In this document: positions 10,926-23,679 of the stretch, in pieces
How positions within the stretch are numbered: position 1 is the stretch's first letter
Layout: each line of letters opens with the position of its first letter
Assembly (NCBI RefSeq): GCF_000002075.1
Contig: NW_004797425.1
Location: 994,145 to 1,058,144, forward strand
Source of the DNA: Aplysia californica
Taxonomy: Eukaryota > Mollusca > Gastropoda > Aplysiida > Aplysiidae
Direction: 5' to 3'
DNA: 64,000 nt
Notes under the pieces: generated by a model
The model's input: only the letters and a program-made list of their open reading frames with translations
The model's database searches: none
What the model was told of the DNA's origin: nothing
Position numbers and translations under genes: made by a program

Positions 10926-11636
10926 GATTTTACTAACAGTTCTATGTTAATAATATAATGTCAAGGTTGGTTTTATCTTATTTTGGGCTTTTAGTTAATA
11001 TGGCAGGACTATGCTATGTTTTTTTGGATAGGGGTGGTAAGTTTTCATACTGACTACTGACGTAGATTAAGATGGAAACAGTTAAAAATGTGACACTGTC
11101 TAATTACATTTGGGTGTAAAATATATATGAATCTGAAAATTAGTTTGTGTCCCAGCTAAGGAATTTAGAACAAAGCCGGTTGCTACAGCACCTAATTTTC
11201 CTCTTTGCTGATTTTTGCTTTTTTTTCTACATATCTGTGCTTGTCCTCTGAATAATTGTTCACTTGTAGGTTTTGATCAGCATAGTGGTTACTGTACTGT
11301 TCTCTTGATTTGTAAAATTCTTGGGTGACCTAGGTATTTTATAGAGGTACAATAAATGCATCCTTATATTTATTCCAAAATAACCCCCCCCCCCCGCCCC
11401 CTTTATTAAAAAACTTTTTTAGTGCTACTTCAGTCCACATGTAAACATTCTCATTCTCCCCTCCCCCCTCTCCTGTACGGAGAAGGCTTTTTGACGGCAA
11501 GCTGTTAAAATGTACCTGGCCTAGAACGCAAAATTTTACAGGATAGTGAAAAGACTTGTTTTTTTAACCATGTCTACATTTTATGTATTTTTACTTTTTT
11601 TTTTTTTTCAACATTTTTAGAATTTGAATTCTGACA

Positions 11637-11776
11637 AAATATTTCTTGAGCACGTATTCAATGGATACCACAGAGTTAGGACAGTGCGGTAAAAAGAATA
11701 AATCTGAAATATTTCTTGAGCACGTATTCAATGGATACCACAGAGTTAGGGCAGTGCGGTAAAAAGAATAAATCTG
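11637..11776 (+). repeat. 70-bp tandem duplication
   Basis: Two copies of a 70-bp unit (from AAATATTTCTTGAGCACG) differ at a single clear site (TTAGGACAG against TTAGGGCAG), so the duplication is recent. Non-coding, in intron 1. Confidence 0.95.
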
Positions 11777-13505
11777 ACGTTATGTTGGTTGCAACTCTTT
11801 GTCAATGACTGTGGTATCAAGATTTTTTTTTGTTGTCTCTTAGCATCACTGTCACTTAGACCTAGAATGCTGAATTTAGTGAAGTGAGCCAAAGTCCCAA
11901 CACATCACACGTCCAATTACAGAAATTTTCAGGCATTCTTGTCTTTCTTCCAGAATATCTAGTTTGTAATTTGTACCCTAAGTACTGTTCGTCACCTCAG
12001 GACTATTTTGTTCAGAGTCCGTCTTTACACCTGGGACAAAATAGTTCTGAGACTACGTGTTGTTGAGCTTCTTGGGACAAAACTGAACAAAATAAGATGC
12101 TGTAATTGTACAATAGAATCTAGACCTACTGAATCAGTGAATGAATGAGAATGCCTAATGTGGTGAGATGAGTGGAACAAAGTCTCTGGTCCACACTTCA
12201 AAATAGATCGAATGAGCTTCACAACATAGGATCCAATGAATCGCATTGATTTCATTGATCTAGAATTATATCCATTTTTAAATAGAAATTCACAGGCACT
12301 TTTCAAGTCTTTTTTTCCCCCAGAATATCTCTATTACAGTTTGTAATTATACACTGTCGTATTAAAGCACAGAGACAAAACTTATTAACTGGGTTGAGGA
12401 GATCTTGCGAAACAGAGAAGAGAGAAACTATTTTTTCAGTTGTTACGCAGTTAATTACTGTAGAGAAATGGGGTATCCCAAATACTTTTTTGGGTTGGGG
12501 GGGGGGGGGTAGCCATTTAGACTACATCACTATGTAACCCCAGTTTTGCTGTAAATCAGTTGGGTGGTTTTTCAGCCGCCGCTGTGCTGTATGGTGTAAA
12601 ATCGGCCATTGGTTGGATCTAATATGACACTGCTTGTTTCCACTTTTTTGTACGGAGCTTTTCTATGTTTAAAACTTTATGGATTTTTGTTTTTCACCTT
12701 TTTCAGTTACATTCTGCTGTTTGAAGAGGTGCATAATCTTGATTTTGACTCTTAATATTATATTTACTATTAACTCACCCAGCCCTTACGCTGGTAATAT
12801 CGGTATGCGCGTGCAACGCTCCAACCCTGACGCCGACAGTATCGATATGGACAATTTCGCTATTGTGACAGAAAACACTACTTTTCTGTGAAACAGACTA
12901 TAGCTGAATTGGAAGAGTAACCATTTTTTGTGTAAAACACTTATGACCAGAAGCACAAGCCCAAATTTAGAACAAAGAAAGCAATATTCGTGAACCATGT
13001 GAGGGGGTGCAAAATTTGAACGCACTTCCTTTCTTCGCTTTTCATTTACTTTTGACTCTGTATAGACCTTTTTCCACTGAGCATTACATAAATACTATTA
13101 CATATTTTGCCTTCAAATTTTCAGTACACACAAAGTATGAAATGATCACTGTCAAAGTCATTCCGTTCTCTTCAACCAAAACCTAAAACTAATTCTCTCA
13201 TGATACATGAAGTTCATTCAATCTACTTTCAGGAAATGTAAAACAGAGTTATTGATAAAACAAAAAATTTTCAGTTTTTTGTTCAACCATGATTTAATCT
13301 TCAACAGTGACATTTTACTGTCAGCCGAGAATGTCCCAGTTACTCAAAATTCTACAATGTGACCATAAAGTAGTGATAATCTGAGAAAAGCAATTAAGAG
13401 TCCCCAAAAATATTGCAAATTTTTACTACAGAATTATCTAATGTCACCATAGGTCAAGGTCATCTAAAAATGTTCAAAAATGAAAATTGTAGCTAATTCA
13501 ATATA

Positions 13506-14337
13506 CAGTCGAACCTGTGTAAGACAGCCACCCATTGTCAAGGAGAAAAGTGGCCGTATAAGACAGGTGGCCGTCTTAGGCAGGACTGATCAAGATGAAG
13601 AAAACAAACCATTCCTTTCTGAGAAAACAAACCCTTCCTTTCTGAGGTCCCAATCGAAGGTAGTTGCATTGTTGCTGTTGTTTTCGCTAAGTTTTCTTTT
13701 CTTTTGTTGCTGCTTTTGTGCATGGGTGACAATAAAACGAAATGTGTCAGACAAGGAGGACCAAGTGCTATGGTAAACAAACATACGTACTACCACTCGG
13801 AGAACAAGCGACGCCTCTGTCACACGTTCATGCTGACGTCCATTGTTACTTTGTTACAGACTGGGTAAACAGTGACCACTCATCTCACTTGCGATTTGTA
13901 TAAGGATTCTGGGCGGGGCTTATGGGTTATGAGGGATAACACGCTTACCTCCCCAGCAGCTGAAAATTAATTTTGTTACCTATTGGTCAACAATAGGAGG
14001 GGCCTACGCAACATGATCAGTTGGAGGGACAGGTTTTTAGATTATGACGGCTCGCCTACAACGCCAGGGGCCTAGACGGTCAGAGATAGTATAAGAACGT
14101 ATAGCCAGGGGCCATTGCTTAATTTATGACAAAACGTAATGGAGTCACTAAGGTGGCCGTCTAAGACAGATGTTATTGCTTTGTGTGTTGAAATATGGTG
14201 GCCGCGGCCGCGTTGGACAGGTGCCCGTTTTTCACAGTTAAATTATATATAGAAAAAACGCAAGGGGGGGAAATAGAAAGTGTCCGTTTGTACTGGTGGC
14301 CGTCTTATAGAGGTGGCCGTCAGGGCAGGTTCGACTG
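13506..14337. mobile_element. pogo/Tigger-like non-autonomous element
   Basis: TIRs begin CAGTCGAACCTG and are flanked by TA on both sides (13504-13505 and 14338-14339). CAGTCGAACCT-type termini with TA duplication are typical of pogo/Tigger elements. Both ends carry a subterminal repeat GTGGCCGTCTTA (13550-13580; 14150-14165; 14293-14325). The 832-bp interior has no recognisable transposase. Confidence 0.8.
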
Positions 14338-15346
14338 TACTTTCCAAAAATTGTATGGTATATTTGGGTTTCATGTTACTCCCAAAAATCTTTTCTATGT
14401 GAAAATAAACAAAACCCACCTGGCAAAATAGTGAAATTACGCTGACAGTTTTAGGGTTAAGCACTTCCATTATTTTAATGCTTTTGGGCAACTTTACCTA
14501 CTGGAACTAGCTTTCAAATTTTTAATTTTTTAAATGGTATCCTTTACTTATTTTATGTATTGACCTGTGCTTTTGAAGTTATGATACGGGATTAATTTGG
14601 GAAAATTTACTGGCAGCTGGTGTCAGAGAGATGCACTCTTAAGATTAAACAGTGAAAGTGTCTTTGATGTTTTCACCCATCTTTCTTCCTGCTCTGGGAC
14701 TCCAAAGTTTTAAAAATCTATTTGTCAATTAGACTGATGTAGATCGTATCCCTTTACCAAAAATATTTTAAGGCTTAATTTTCCTGACAGCACATTTTTT
14801 CATTGATACCGAAACATTTTGTTTCTTTTCCTGTGCCTAATTTTCCAGCAACTTTTCCAACAAAAATATTATGTTCTAAAATGTTTTAATGCCTCTTTAC
14901 TTTATGATGTGACCAAAGTGTGTCATTTTCCTTTTCTGGTTATATCATGAGTCCAATTTTTGTCTTTAACTCTAATTCTTTCAGACAATTGTTCTCTTAC
15001 AAGTTCATGGCAGCATCCTATATCACCTTTATCTTTTAAAAAAATTATTATTCTCGCTATTTACAGCCATAGGTGGCTATTGGTGGCGAATGTCAGTGTT
15101 TGAAGAAACTTGAGATTTGTTTCTTCATTTGTATTCTACCTAAACTTTAAAGTTTTTAATTGCTATAGCAAGGCATCTTTTTGTGTCTGTTGACATCACC
15201 ATCACATTTTGATCATAATAAAGCACAACTAGTTCAAATTTTTATTTTTTCTCTTAAAATTTTGGATGTCCTGACATTGACAATATAATATCTATAGATT
15301 ATTCTTTTCTGCATGATCTATTCCCTTCAAAGTTGGGACTGTAATA

Positions 15347-15890
15347 CAGTGTTGTCCGCCTAATAGCAACCCCATTGGGGAGCAGGGTTGCTGCACTTAA
15401 TTTTTCAGGACGTTGGGGGGGGGACACGAGTCCTTATCACCAGATGTGGTGATGTCATTATAGAAAGTAAGAACATAAAAGGCTAGCAGTGATTGAGTAT
15501 GGGCAGTAATGTTACTCCCAATTGCCGAGACGACTCCGCGGGAGATTCTTGAAAGGGGGTGGCTCTTGGCGAGAGGGTGTGAACTGAGTTCCTGTACTCA
15601 ACGCGATTTATTTTTGCCCTGAGCAGTTCTTGTGGGGAGATAAACAAGAGATGAGGGATGACGCACAATTAAATTATTAGGCCAGTGTTGGTGTTCACAT
15701 GGTTTTTTAATCTAAAGAAAGATATGTTTGATAATTTATAGCAATGAGATTTCTGTTATAATATAGGAAAAAGTTACTGTGAAAGGGTTATATATTTTAT
15801 ATTGGAAAATCTCATTTACACGAGCTTAGGTTGTTAAGTGGAGGTTGCTGTTATCAGGATTGTTGTTAACTAAGTCAGTGGACACCACTG
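15347..15890. mobile_element. TIR element with CAGTGNTGTCC ends
   Basis: The left end is CAGTGTTGTCCGC and the right end, read on the minus strand, is CAGTGGTGTCCAC. Left flank TA, right flank TT. Subterminal GGTTGCTG/CAGCAACC stretches occur in both arms. It resembles Tigger-type non-autonomous elements but is more diverged than the one at 13506. A family A SINE fragment begins about 15 bp beyond. Confidence 0.6.
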
Positions 15891-15904
15891 TTATTATTTA
15901 TTGT

Positions 15905-16090
15905 GTAAAATTATTTATTAGTGTTTGAGAACTTAATCAGCTTGTACTGTATGCTTCCCGGGAAGCTGAGAATGTTTTGCTGAGTGTTCTGTGGTCTGCT
16001 GGGGTAATAATATATAGTGTAAAGCGCATGGAGCTTGCTGTGGAGCGGGGTTATGCCCTATACAAATGCTATTTATTATTTATTATTATT
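15905..16090 (+). mobile_element. SINE family A, 5'-truncated copy
   Basis: Matches the 3' half of the SINEs at 384 and 16325, from GTGTTTGAG..TTAATCAGCT through CTTCCCGGGAAGCTGAGAATG to CTATACAAATGCTATTTATTATT. The tRNA-like head is missing. Confidence 0.85.
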
Positions 16091-16324
16091 ACTTTCTTAA
16101 TTTTGACTGATCTTCCTCCTTTGTTGAGGCTACTGGATTTGTCATGCTGTTGGTCATTCCTAAATTCTCTCATGCTTTCGGCATATGATTGATAGTAATG
16201 GTATTCATCTAAGTTGTCTCTCACCCTGTGACCCTTGTTTCCTCTGAGCCAATCTGATGTTTCTCTCTTTTTATGGTGGCTTTTTGGTCCTTGTGCCTAA
16301 TTTCTATCGTTGATGCAATGGATG

Positions 16325-16695
16325 TTGGGACCTCCCCATTTCATCTAGTGGTTAAGCTCTCGGACTCGCAACCGTAAGGTCGTGGGTTCGAATCCCGTCA
16401 GGGGCCCGACGTTGTTACCTTGGGAAAGGCACTTTACATGAATTTTCCTCACTTCACCCTTTTCCTCACCTCACCCAAGTGGAAATGGGTACCCGGCTAT
16501 AGACAGCGAAAGATATTGTCAGTTTGTTTCTGTTTGAGCGCTAAATCAGCTGCTTGCGCTGTATGCTTCCCGGGAAGCTGAGAATGTTTCGAAGTGTTCT
16601 ATGGTCTGCTGGGGTCATAATATAGTGTAATGCACATAGAGTCTGCTGTTGAGCGGGAATATGCGCTATACAAATGCTGTTTATTATTATTAATG
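16325..16695 (+). mobile_element. SINE family A, full copy
   Basis: A tRNA-like head (A-box region ATCTAGTGGTTAAGCTCTC; perfect B box GGTTCGAATCC) is followed by the family body and the tail CGCTATACAAATGCTGTTTATTATT. Highly similar to the copy at 384-730. Confidence 0.88.
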
Positions 16696-17189
16696 GTTTT
16701 TCACATATTATGTGATGCACACAGTCAAATATTTTATAATAGTCAACACAATGAGCAATTTATAGATTTTTATTGTTCTTTCTGCATTTTTCAATGTTCT
16801 AGATGTTAAATTTTTGGTTTTCTGTTCCTCTATTTTGCTTGTCTGAATCTGGTTTGAAAGATTTAAAAATTTGTTTTTTTATCTTACTCTTTTTTGTGAT
16901 GTGTAAGATGATGTTGCTGGCATGGTTGATGAAAGCGATGATTTAACCAGTTTCAGCCGTCTTTTTTACCATTTTCTTGAAAAGAGATAACATGTTCACA
17001 GAAAAAAGAATGTGTGTGCATAGAAATCAAATATTGTACTTCCGAACCAATTTTTCATAGAGAATCCATTCCTTTTCTAGATGACACACCACACATCAAG
17101 TAAGAAGTCAGAAGGATAAATAATTTTCACTGAGGTGTTTACTTTTGCATAGAAATATCCATCTCAGGTTGATCACCCAATTTCCAAAT

Positions 17190-17720
17190 TCACAAAATCA
17201 GCACCCTTTGTAGCCACCTGCTGCAATGATGGTTGACTGACATCGTCGACGCATGGAATTGAATAGATACATTTTTGAGTAAACTGCTGGTTGAATTTGC
17301 TGCTAGATTCTTTTTAACTATTTCGCAAGTTCATCTAATGTTTGGGGTTGGTCTTTATCCGGGGATATTACGTGCTGCAGTTATGGAGGACGCAATCTGT
17401 TCTGGAAATGAAGGCAATGGATGTGCTGGTCTTGTATCTGTATTGTGATCCGAGGCCTACCACTTCTAGGTTGATCAATTTTTTTACAGGCACCCACACA
17501 GCTGCCCATACACTTCCAATGTTACTTCTGTGGACAATATTGAGCCTCTGAGTCACATCTCGCTGTGTACTTCCAGCCTGCAGCAGTCCCAACTCTAGTC
17601 TTTTATCATTTTCCAACAGATGTGGCAGGTTTTGAAAGCAAAAATTTTGCTGTTTTATGTTTTTAGAAATAAACAGCCGTTTTTGTAATTTCTCCATTGC
17701 TCATTTCACTTCCTCGACCA
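17190..17720 (-). pseudogene. Tc1/mariner transposase fossil, internally deleted
   Basis: Read on the minus strand, the sequence opens with a helix-turn-helix like Tc1 transposases (GLLQAGSTQRDVTQRLNIVHRS.. at about 17600-17520). In a shifted frame the linker DQPRSGRPRITIQ.QDQHI appears (about 17473-17410). Close after it comes a C-terminal signature, NSMRRRCQSTIIAAGG (about 17265-17215). The DDE catalytic core between linker and C-terminus is absent, so most of the middle has been lost. At least one frameshift and stops are present. It lies antisense in SETD2 intron 1; TIRs were not located. Confidence 0.75.
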
Positions 17721-19264
17721 GTGGGTCAGATTCTTTAAAACAAATTAGTTTGGTCTCAATCTGGGTTTTCCTTTGTGTTGTACTTTAGTGTTCCCTCAAG
17801 CTGTTCAGGAAGTTCTCATTCTCTGAAAGCGGTTTTCCTTTTTTGTCATTCATTGCCTAATGTATAGAACAAAGCCTTACATTCTGCTCTCCGGTTGGTC
17901 ATCACCAAATATCAAGCGTTTGAAAAACCTTGTTTTAGGACCTTTGAAAATAATTCCCAACTGGCAGTCTGAAATATGTATCTATAATATATCTGACTGT
18001 GTGTATGGGTAGTATGATGCAATAATTTTGTTTCATCTAGGAAATACTTGCTTACAACAAGAGATTATTAGGTTACTTGGCCGTTTGCCACATAGTTTGT
18101 AATTCGGTTTCTTGCTTTTCATTTGTCGCTTATGGCTCGTGGTTTGGATATTTTGCAAGTTGTTATGAGGTATGATGTTGCATGCAGAATTACTGATGGC
18201 ATACAGTTCATTGCTGCTTGTAAAATCTCAAGGTTATTGAACATGTCTTGGTGAATAATTTTTAAGTACTTCTAGAGTATGTCTGCTTTGGACATGCAAG
18301 CATTTGAATATACAAAGCGTAAGAAAACGAAATTGAATGTGTTTGCCTTTGTAGTTCCAGTATGGGCATTGGGTAGATCCTGCGATGTTACTATCCTTCC
18401 GTCACTTTTGTCTGTCTGGTTTCTCCCCAACACTAAGGACCATTATTGTGTCTAACTCGGATAAGACAAACAGAGATTCTGGAATAGATCAGGCTATGGT
18501 GTGTCGTTTAGTTACAAAGTAAAAAATCAAAATTTCCCCCGGGGAGTTAATTTTTCTTTGGGTTGTGAAGGGTGGATCTGAAAACCTTTAGTGTTTCTGA
18601 ATTTCACTAATAAACTGAAATTTGGGGGTAGTTAGATTTAAGACTGAGGGACAATTACTGAAATCAAGCATTTGATATGCAAGAGCTGATGTCAGTTCCA
18701 AATACACTCCCCCAATAAATAACATATTAAATATATACTTCATTAAATGATTCGTGCTGTCTTTCTAAGATTTTTGTATCTTCCTGATTAAGATTTCAAT
18801 TAGATCAATTTTTTTAAATATTTGTTGGGGGGGGGGGGGGGGGGGGGGGATTCCAAGTTTAGTAGGAGGCATAGTAGATATATATGAGACAATTGACACT
18901 TCATGGAAGACAACTAACACTTCATTATCACGATCCCCACCCTCTCAAGCCTAATGATCATTAGCAGCAATAACATCATTAGCGACAACCTCGCCATCTT
19001 GCTCTCAAGCATCTGTTTTATAGTGAATTGAATGATAACCTTGAGAGTTTTGACTAGATCTACAATGAAAAGGAGGCATATAGAATTTAAAACAGAGCTC
19101 AATGAAAGAAACCTCTATTGTTCTAACTGTAGCGAACAATGACGAAATATTGATAATTTATACGTACCGACACCACACACACACACACTATCTCAGTGTC
19201 AGAGTGTCATTTCCAGTTTTGTGTTCATGTTTTTATAATAGGAGTTTTTTTGGTTGTTGTTTTT

Positions 19265-19768
19265 TTTTCTTGGTAGGTGATTTACGGTGCTTGCAACTGC
19301 ATAAGGTCGTATGAGGGTGTGGGACATACATTTTCAGTTGGTCGGAAAATTTTAAATTTTGCCCATGTGGCGGCCGAAGCCAACTCTTATCGATTTTCAG
19401 ACCACCAAGGGATCTTTAAAACTTGTGCAACGTGCACACGGGACCTCAGAGATTTTTCACCCTTATCCGAGAAGGCTTGCTGTAGATCTTACCTCCCGTA
19501 AGATTAGGGGGTGTGGCCGAAATACAGGTGTAAGAAGGAGCCAAGGAGTAACAGTAGAAAGGCTGCAGAAAGAGTCGGGAGCCCAGAGGAGGGGGTGAGG
19601 GAGCGGGGCAGAAAATGGAGACGTAAGCAGACGACAGGACATTGTTAAAAAGGAGAAAATTTTAGAGAAGAAACTTTTCGTCATAATCTGAACTTGAAGC
19701 CTGGACCTATTGAATGAGAGGTGAACACAGTAACCTCTGGACCACAAAAAGCCCCCGAAACAGGAGAA
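19265..19768 (-). mobile_element. tRNA-derived SINE, family B (full copy, antisense)
   Basis: On the minus strand it runs from a tRNA-like head (GTGGTCCAGAGGTTACTGTG, then a degraded B box) through a body of about 400 bp. The 3' end reads CATACGACCTTATGCAGTTGCAAGCACCGTAAATCAC. The same body occurs at 21690-22165 and, interrupted, at 49586-50594. ORFs seen across it on both strands are not genes. Confidence 0.85.
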
Positions 19769-20197
19769 AAGTATTTATAAAGTGATCACCTTTATATCTA
19801 GTGTGTCATATTTTTGCTTTAGCATTTGGCTTTATGTCGTTCTGCTGCTGTTGGTTGATTCATATTTCCTTTAGTGGCATCATCAGTATTGATTTCCCCC
19901 TCACTATGTAGTCACATTTAGCAGTGAAGCCTTCTAGTGAACAAACGACCATGGGAATGTAGCCAACTGTGCCTTACTCTTATGGAACAGCAATGGTTAC
20001 AAAGGCTTGGAGAGACATTGTCTTTGAGAAGGTTCTGCTATAGCTTGGTTTTCCTTCAATCATAACTAACGCTAATGCCTAATGTTCATTCTTGAATCAT
20101 TTACAGGATTTTCCAAGGTCTGTACAGATCTCGTAAGTACTATTAAGACAAATTTTAGATAACGGTATTTTTGTTCTTTCTTTTGTCTTTGAAATAG

Positions 20198-20417
20198 GGA
20201 CGACAATCAAGGGGTAGCATTTGACCTGTCTCAGGTGCCACTCCCACCCTCTGTGCCTGCTGCCTCAACACGCAGTAGTAGGCGATCTTCAGGGTCCCAG
20301 ATCGAAATGAAAGATGATGACCGGAGAGGAAAACGGAAGAAGAAGAAAAAGAAAAAAAGAAACGGGGAAAGCAGACTGTTTGATCCAGCAGATGATGACG
20401 AAGAGGAAGAAAAAGAG
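20198..20417 (+). CDS. SETD2: SETD2 exon 2: basic/acidic N-terminal segment
   Basis: The acceptor TTTGAAATAG joins in phase with exon 1 (codon GA|G), giving ..PTEDDNQGVAFDLSQVPLPP. The exon encodes a Ser/Arg patch, then a lysine-rich run (RRGKRKKKKKKKRNGE) that could serve as a nuclear localisation signal. It closes with an acidic tail (DDDEEEEKE), ending in phase 0 at donor GTTAGA. Residues about 12-84. The phase does not match the best acceptor of the giant exon, implying another exon between them. The assignment rests on the splice fit and the exon 1 homology; the exon itself is low-complexity. Confidence 0.75.
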
Positions 20418-21254
20418 GTTAGATATAGTTTTTGTGTTGAGTGTCATCAATAGTGATTTTTAATTTTGTTGTTTCTTTTGTTCGTTGTTGATCTTGACAG
20501 TCTTGAGCGAAATCGAATTGAAAGTCCACCTTATAATTGCTTCAACATGAACTTTTGAAGCTTCAATTCTTTGTTTTTCTTGTTCAAATTTTCATTGGAT
20601 GTGAGTATGTTTTGTGTCTTTTGATTCGACTGTTTCCATCACTATCTTAATCAATGTTGAAATTGGGTTCTGCATTGATTTTTGCCATCGGCTCTGTCAT
20701 TTATTTATTTATTTTTTTAAATTAATTTTTTTTTTTGGGGGGGGGGGGGTCCTTTGTTGTTTTATGGTGATTAAATGGTGTAAGTTTGACACTGTTGCTT
20801 GTTAGATTTTTAGGTGGCTTTTTGGTTTAGTTGTTGGAGCAGATTGATAGATTTTGTATAATGGGTTAGTGTGACGCTGTTCTAGTTAGTTTTTTTTTAC
20901 TTCATTGTACTAGTTGTTATCATGAGAAATGGGTACAGTACATGTGAATCATCATTACCATAGAGCGCTCAGCCAACTTAATCTTGATTCATATTCTTGC
21001 TGTTTGATGAAATTGCAAAATTTGACTATGTGAAACATACCTAGTGTTTGTCGTGCATTTGTGTGATAATCCAAGTCCTTGGAGTTAACGCACAAAGGTT
21101 AAAAGAATTGTACACGTTTAAGTTCAGGTGGAGAGAAAATAGTTTTTGAAAAGATTGAGGTAAAGTGATGTTTAATTGTCTATATTGGTTTTGAATCTAA
21201 TTCCTCACCCCTCCAAACTACCAGCATCATGTGAAGACATAATGGATGCATTTT

Positions 21255-21324
21255 ATGATCAAGGGGAATAATCATGTATGATCAAGGGGAATAATCATGT
21301 ATGATCAAGGGGAATAATCAATAA
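21255..21324 (+). repeat. 23-bp tandem repeat, three copies
   Basis: Three near-perfect copies of ATGATCAAGGGGAATAATCA followed by TGT. Confidence 0.95.
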
Positions 21325-21689
21325 TTTTGTAGGCTCCTGAAGTTGCCTGTCTTTATTGAAAATGTTGCCAAGTAGTTAATTGCTGAATATTGGATTTAGA
21401 ATAAGAGGTCAGCACTCAAAAGTGGACAGGAAAACACTGAAATTGGAAGATTTACTTCAGGACTTCAGGACTACTGGAGAAGGGGGTGAAGATACGTCTG
21501 ATGCTCTCCACAATGGCCACTTCCCGTTGCAAATTTGAAAAGCGGTTTTTAAGCTTTATCTAAAGTTGTTTCCATATTTGTTTCTCATAAGCTAATAGGC
21601 TTATAAATCAGTACAGCATGAGTTAAGTCAGTGTCTAATTCTTTTTTTGATTTGTTGCAACATTAAGATTAGTATGTTCATTGTCATAA

Positions 21690-22165
21690 GAGCCGCCTCA
21701 CAAACCTGACAGCGGCGAAAAATGTTCTCTAAAAGAAATTTCTTCTTTCACATCCTTTCCTGCTCTGAAACAATGCTCTGTTGTCTGCTTTCGCCTCTAC
21801 TTTCTGCCCCCATTTCTCTTCTGGGGTTCTGACTCTTTTTGCAGCCTCTCTACTGCTACTCCTTGGCTCCTTTTTACTGCTGTCTTTAGCCACACCCCTG
21901 ATCTTAGGGTTGGTAAGATCTAACACCTAGCCTTCTCGGATAAGGGCGAAAAATCTCGGAGGTCTCGTGTGCAAATAGCTCATGATAAAGATTCCTTGGT
22001 GGTCTAAAATCGATAAAGAATAGGCTTCAGCTGCCACCCAGGCAAATTCAAGATTAACTCCTACGAAACAGAAAATGTTTAATGTGTCCTACACACTCAT
22101 ATGACTTATGCAGTTGCGAGCGCTGTAATACACTTTCCAGAACAAAAAAAAAGCCACCTCAGAAC
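21690..22165 (+). mobile_element. SINE family B, 5'-truncated copy
   Basis: Shares with the copies at 19265 (minus) and 49586 (plus) the blocks TACTGCTACTCCTTGGCTCC, AGCCACACCCCTGATCTTA, TAGCCTTCTC and the 3' end TATGCAGTTGCGAGCGCTGTAATACAC. The tRNA-like head is missing. Confidence 0.85.
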
Positions 22166-22935
22166 ACTAATTTAAGCTTCTACAGACTTGTTTTGTCGGG
22201 GATTGTCATTTTTGTAACTTTCTTTCCTGTATCGTAATGTAAAAAAAAAATAAATTAAAGCAGCTCCAAAGTTGCAGGCACAATCCAAATCAGCACTGCT
22301 GGCCCATGGTCACCTTGTTATAGAGGGGGGGGTGGGGGGGTATTTGAGACTTATTTTATGTCATAATAAAATGAGGTTGATGTTGGAATTTATTTTTTAG
22401 AGAAAATGAAAAAATCGGGCCCACGACATATAGATAACAAGAGACATATTAAATGGGTAGAAAAGAGATTGGGGGGGTGGGGGGTGAGGGAAGCCGTTTC
22501 CAGGTGTATTGTAAGTGCAGGGCGGAAATCTTTACGATTTATACAAATTTACAAAATCTAGAAATTGTTGTTTCACTATTCAGTTTATCTTTCATACCAA
22601 TTTGAAGTTTCAGCACTTGTCTTACCATGTCTTATGTTCATGCTTTGAGTGCCTGTAGTGCTTTATTGGAAGCTGTATTTGGTCTGCAAATCGGGAAAAC
22701 CCAATATTATTATAATCGCTTTTTGAAACCGCAGACGGCTTAGTCTCCTCATTTGAATTTTAATAAATTTTCTGTGCAAAAATTCTAGGTGGCTGCGTTT
22801 TCATGGCATTTAAAATGCCGATCACACACAATGAAATTTGGTTGATCATCCAGGGCCCAGCGTTCGAACATAGTTGTAACAAGGTCAGCCTATTAGTTAA
22901 ATGAATAGTCTTTTGATGCCTTTCCTGGTCACGGT

Positions 22936-23074
22936 TCTGTGTCTGTATGTGTGTCTGTCGGTCTGTCTGTCTCCTGTCTCTCTCCCCCCCCTCCCTCCCT
23001 AATATGTACTCTATCTCACAAACATGCATATGGACACCGACGTACACACACTTACATACACGCACACACACACA

Positions 23075-23134
<60 letters not shown>
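22936..23134. repeat. CTGT-rich stretch and CA microsatellite
   Basis: GTCTGTCTGTCT motifs precede about 40 CA dinucleotides (23054-23134). The Cys/Val and His/Thr ORFs on both strands are repeat artefacts. Confidence 0.97.
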
Positions 23135-23136
<2 letters not shown>

Positions 23137-23679
23137 CACACGATCACTCTGCATGTCGACACAGACCGTTCGCAGTTTTTGGCTACATCAGTTGAACGAA
23201 GTGATGTGTATATATAACATGTATTTGGAACTTGTTACAAAGTAGACACGTGCTCACACAAAGTAATACCCTTTAGGGGGAAGAAAAAAAATCTAGATCT
23301 TAGGCAGTGAAGGATTTTGATACAGCGGTGCAAGGTGCCTTATGGGCTGGTTTCCATTTCGACTCCGGGAACAGTCATTATCTTGGAGGGAGAAAAGAGG
23401 GTCGCGTGGGGTGAGGGGGGGGGGAGCAACTATCGATCGCTTTATTCCCTTTAGAGCTGCCACCCACTCCCTTCCTGTGGCACGGTTTGTACTCGTCGTA
23501 GGGAGACACGCCCACTCGATCTTTTGTCTACACGGGACTTCTAAATCTAACGCTGTAATGCGAGATTTAGCCTTTCGTGCGCTACGGCTTTGATGCTCTC
23601 AGATTTCTTTTTACGTGTACATATATATTTATTATTCTCTTTCATTTGTTTTTTTTTTGGTATAAGTTTTCCGAAGGCC

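Larger units (their letters stand above)
5796..20197 (+). other. SETD2 intron 1 (14.4 kb)
   Basis: Starts GTAAGA, ends TTTGAAATAG. It contains the transposable elements and repeats listed separately, plus many short TCTAGATCTAGA-type palindromic runs (5946, 6246, 6396, 7582, 8157, 8228, 9566). Stretches 9260-11630, 11780-13500, 14340-15340, 16700-17190 and 17720-19260 hold no gene or element I can name; they are AT-rich, with homopolymer G or T runs (for example a 20+ G run at about 18829). Confidence 0.75.

Noticed and set aside
12679-12891. ORF with a hydrophobic start and SPYAGNIGMRVQRSNPDADS
   Set aside because: No matching splice sites in phase with SETD2, and no known family; probably chance or a repeat fragment.
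22760-23217. Long Cys/Val and His/Thr ORFs
   Set aside because: They are translations of the CA microsatellite in different frames.
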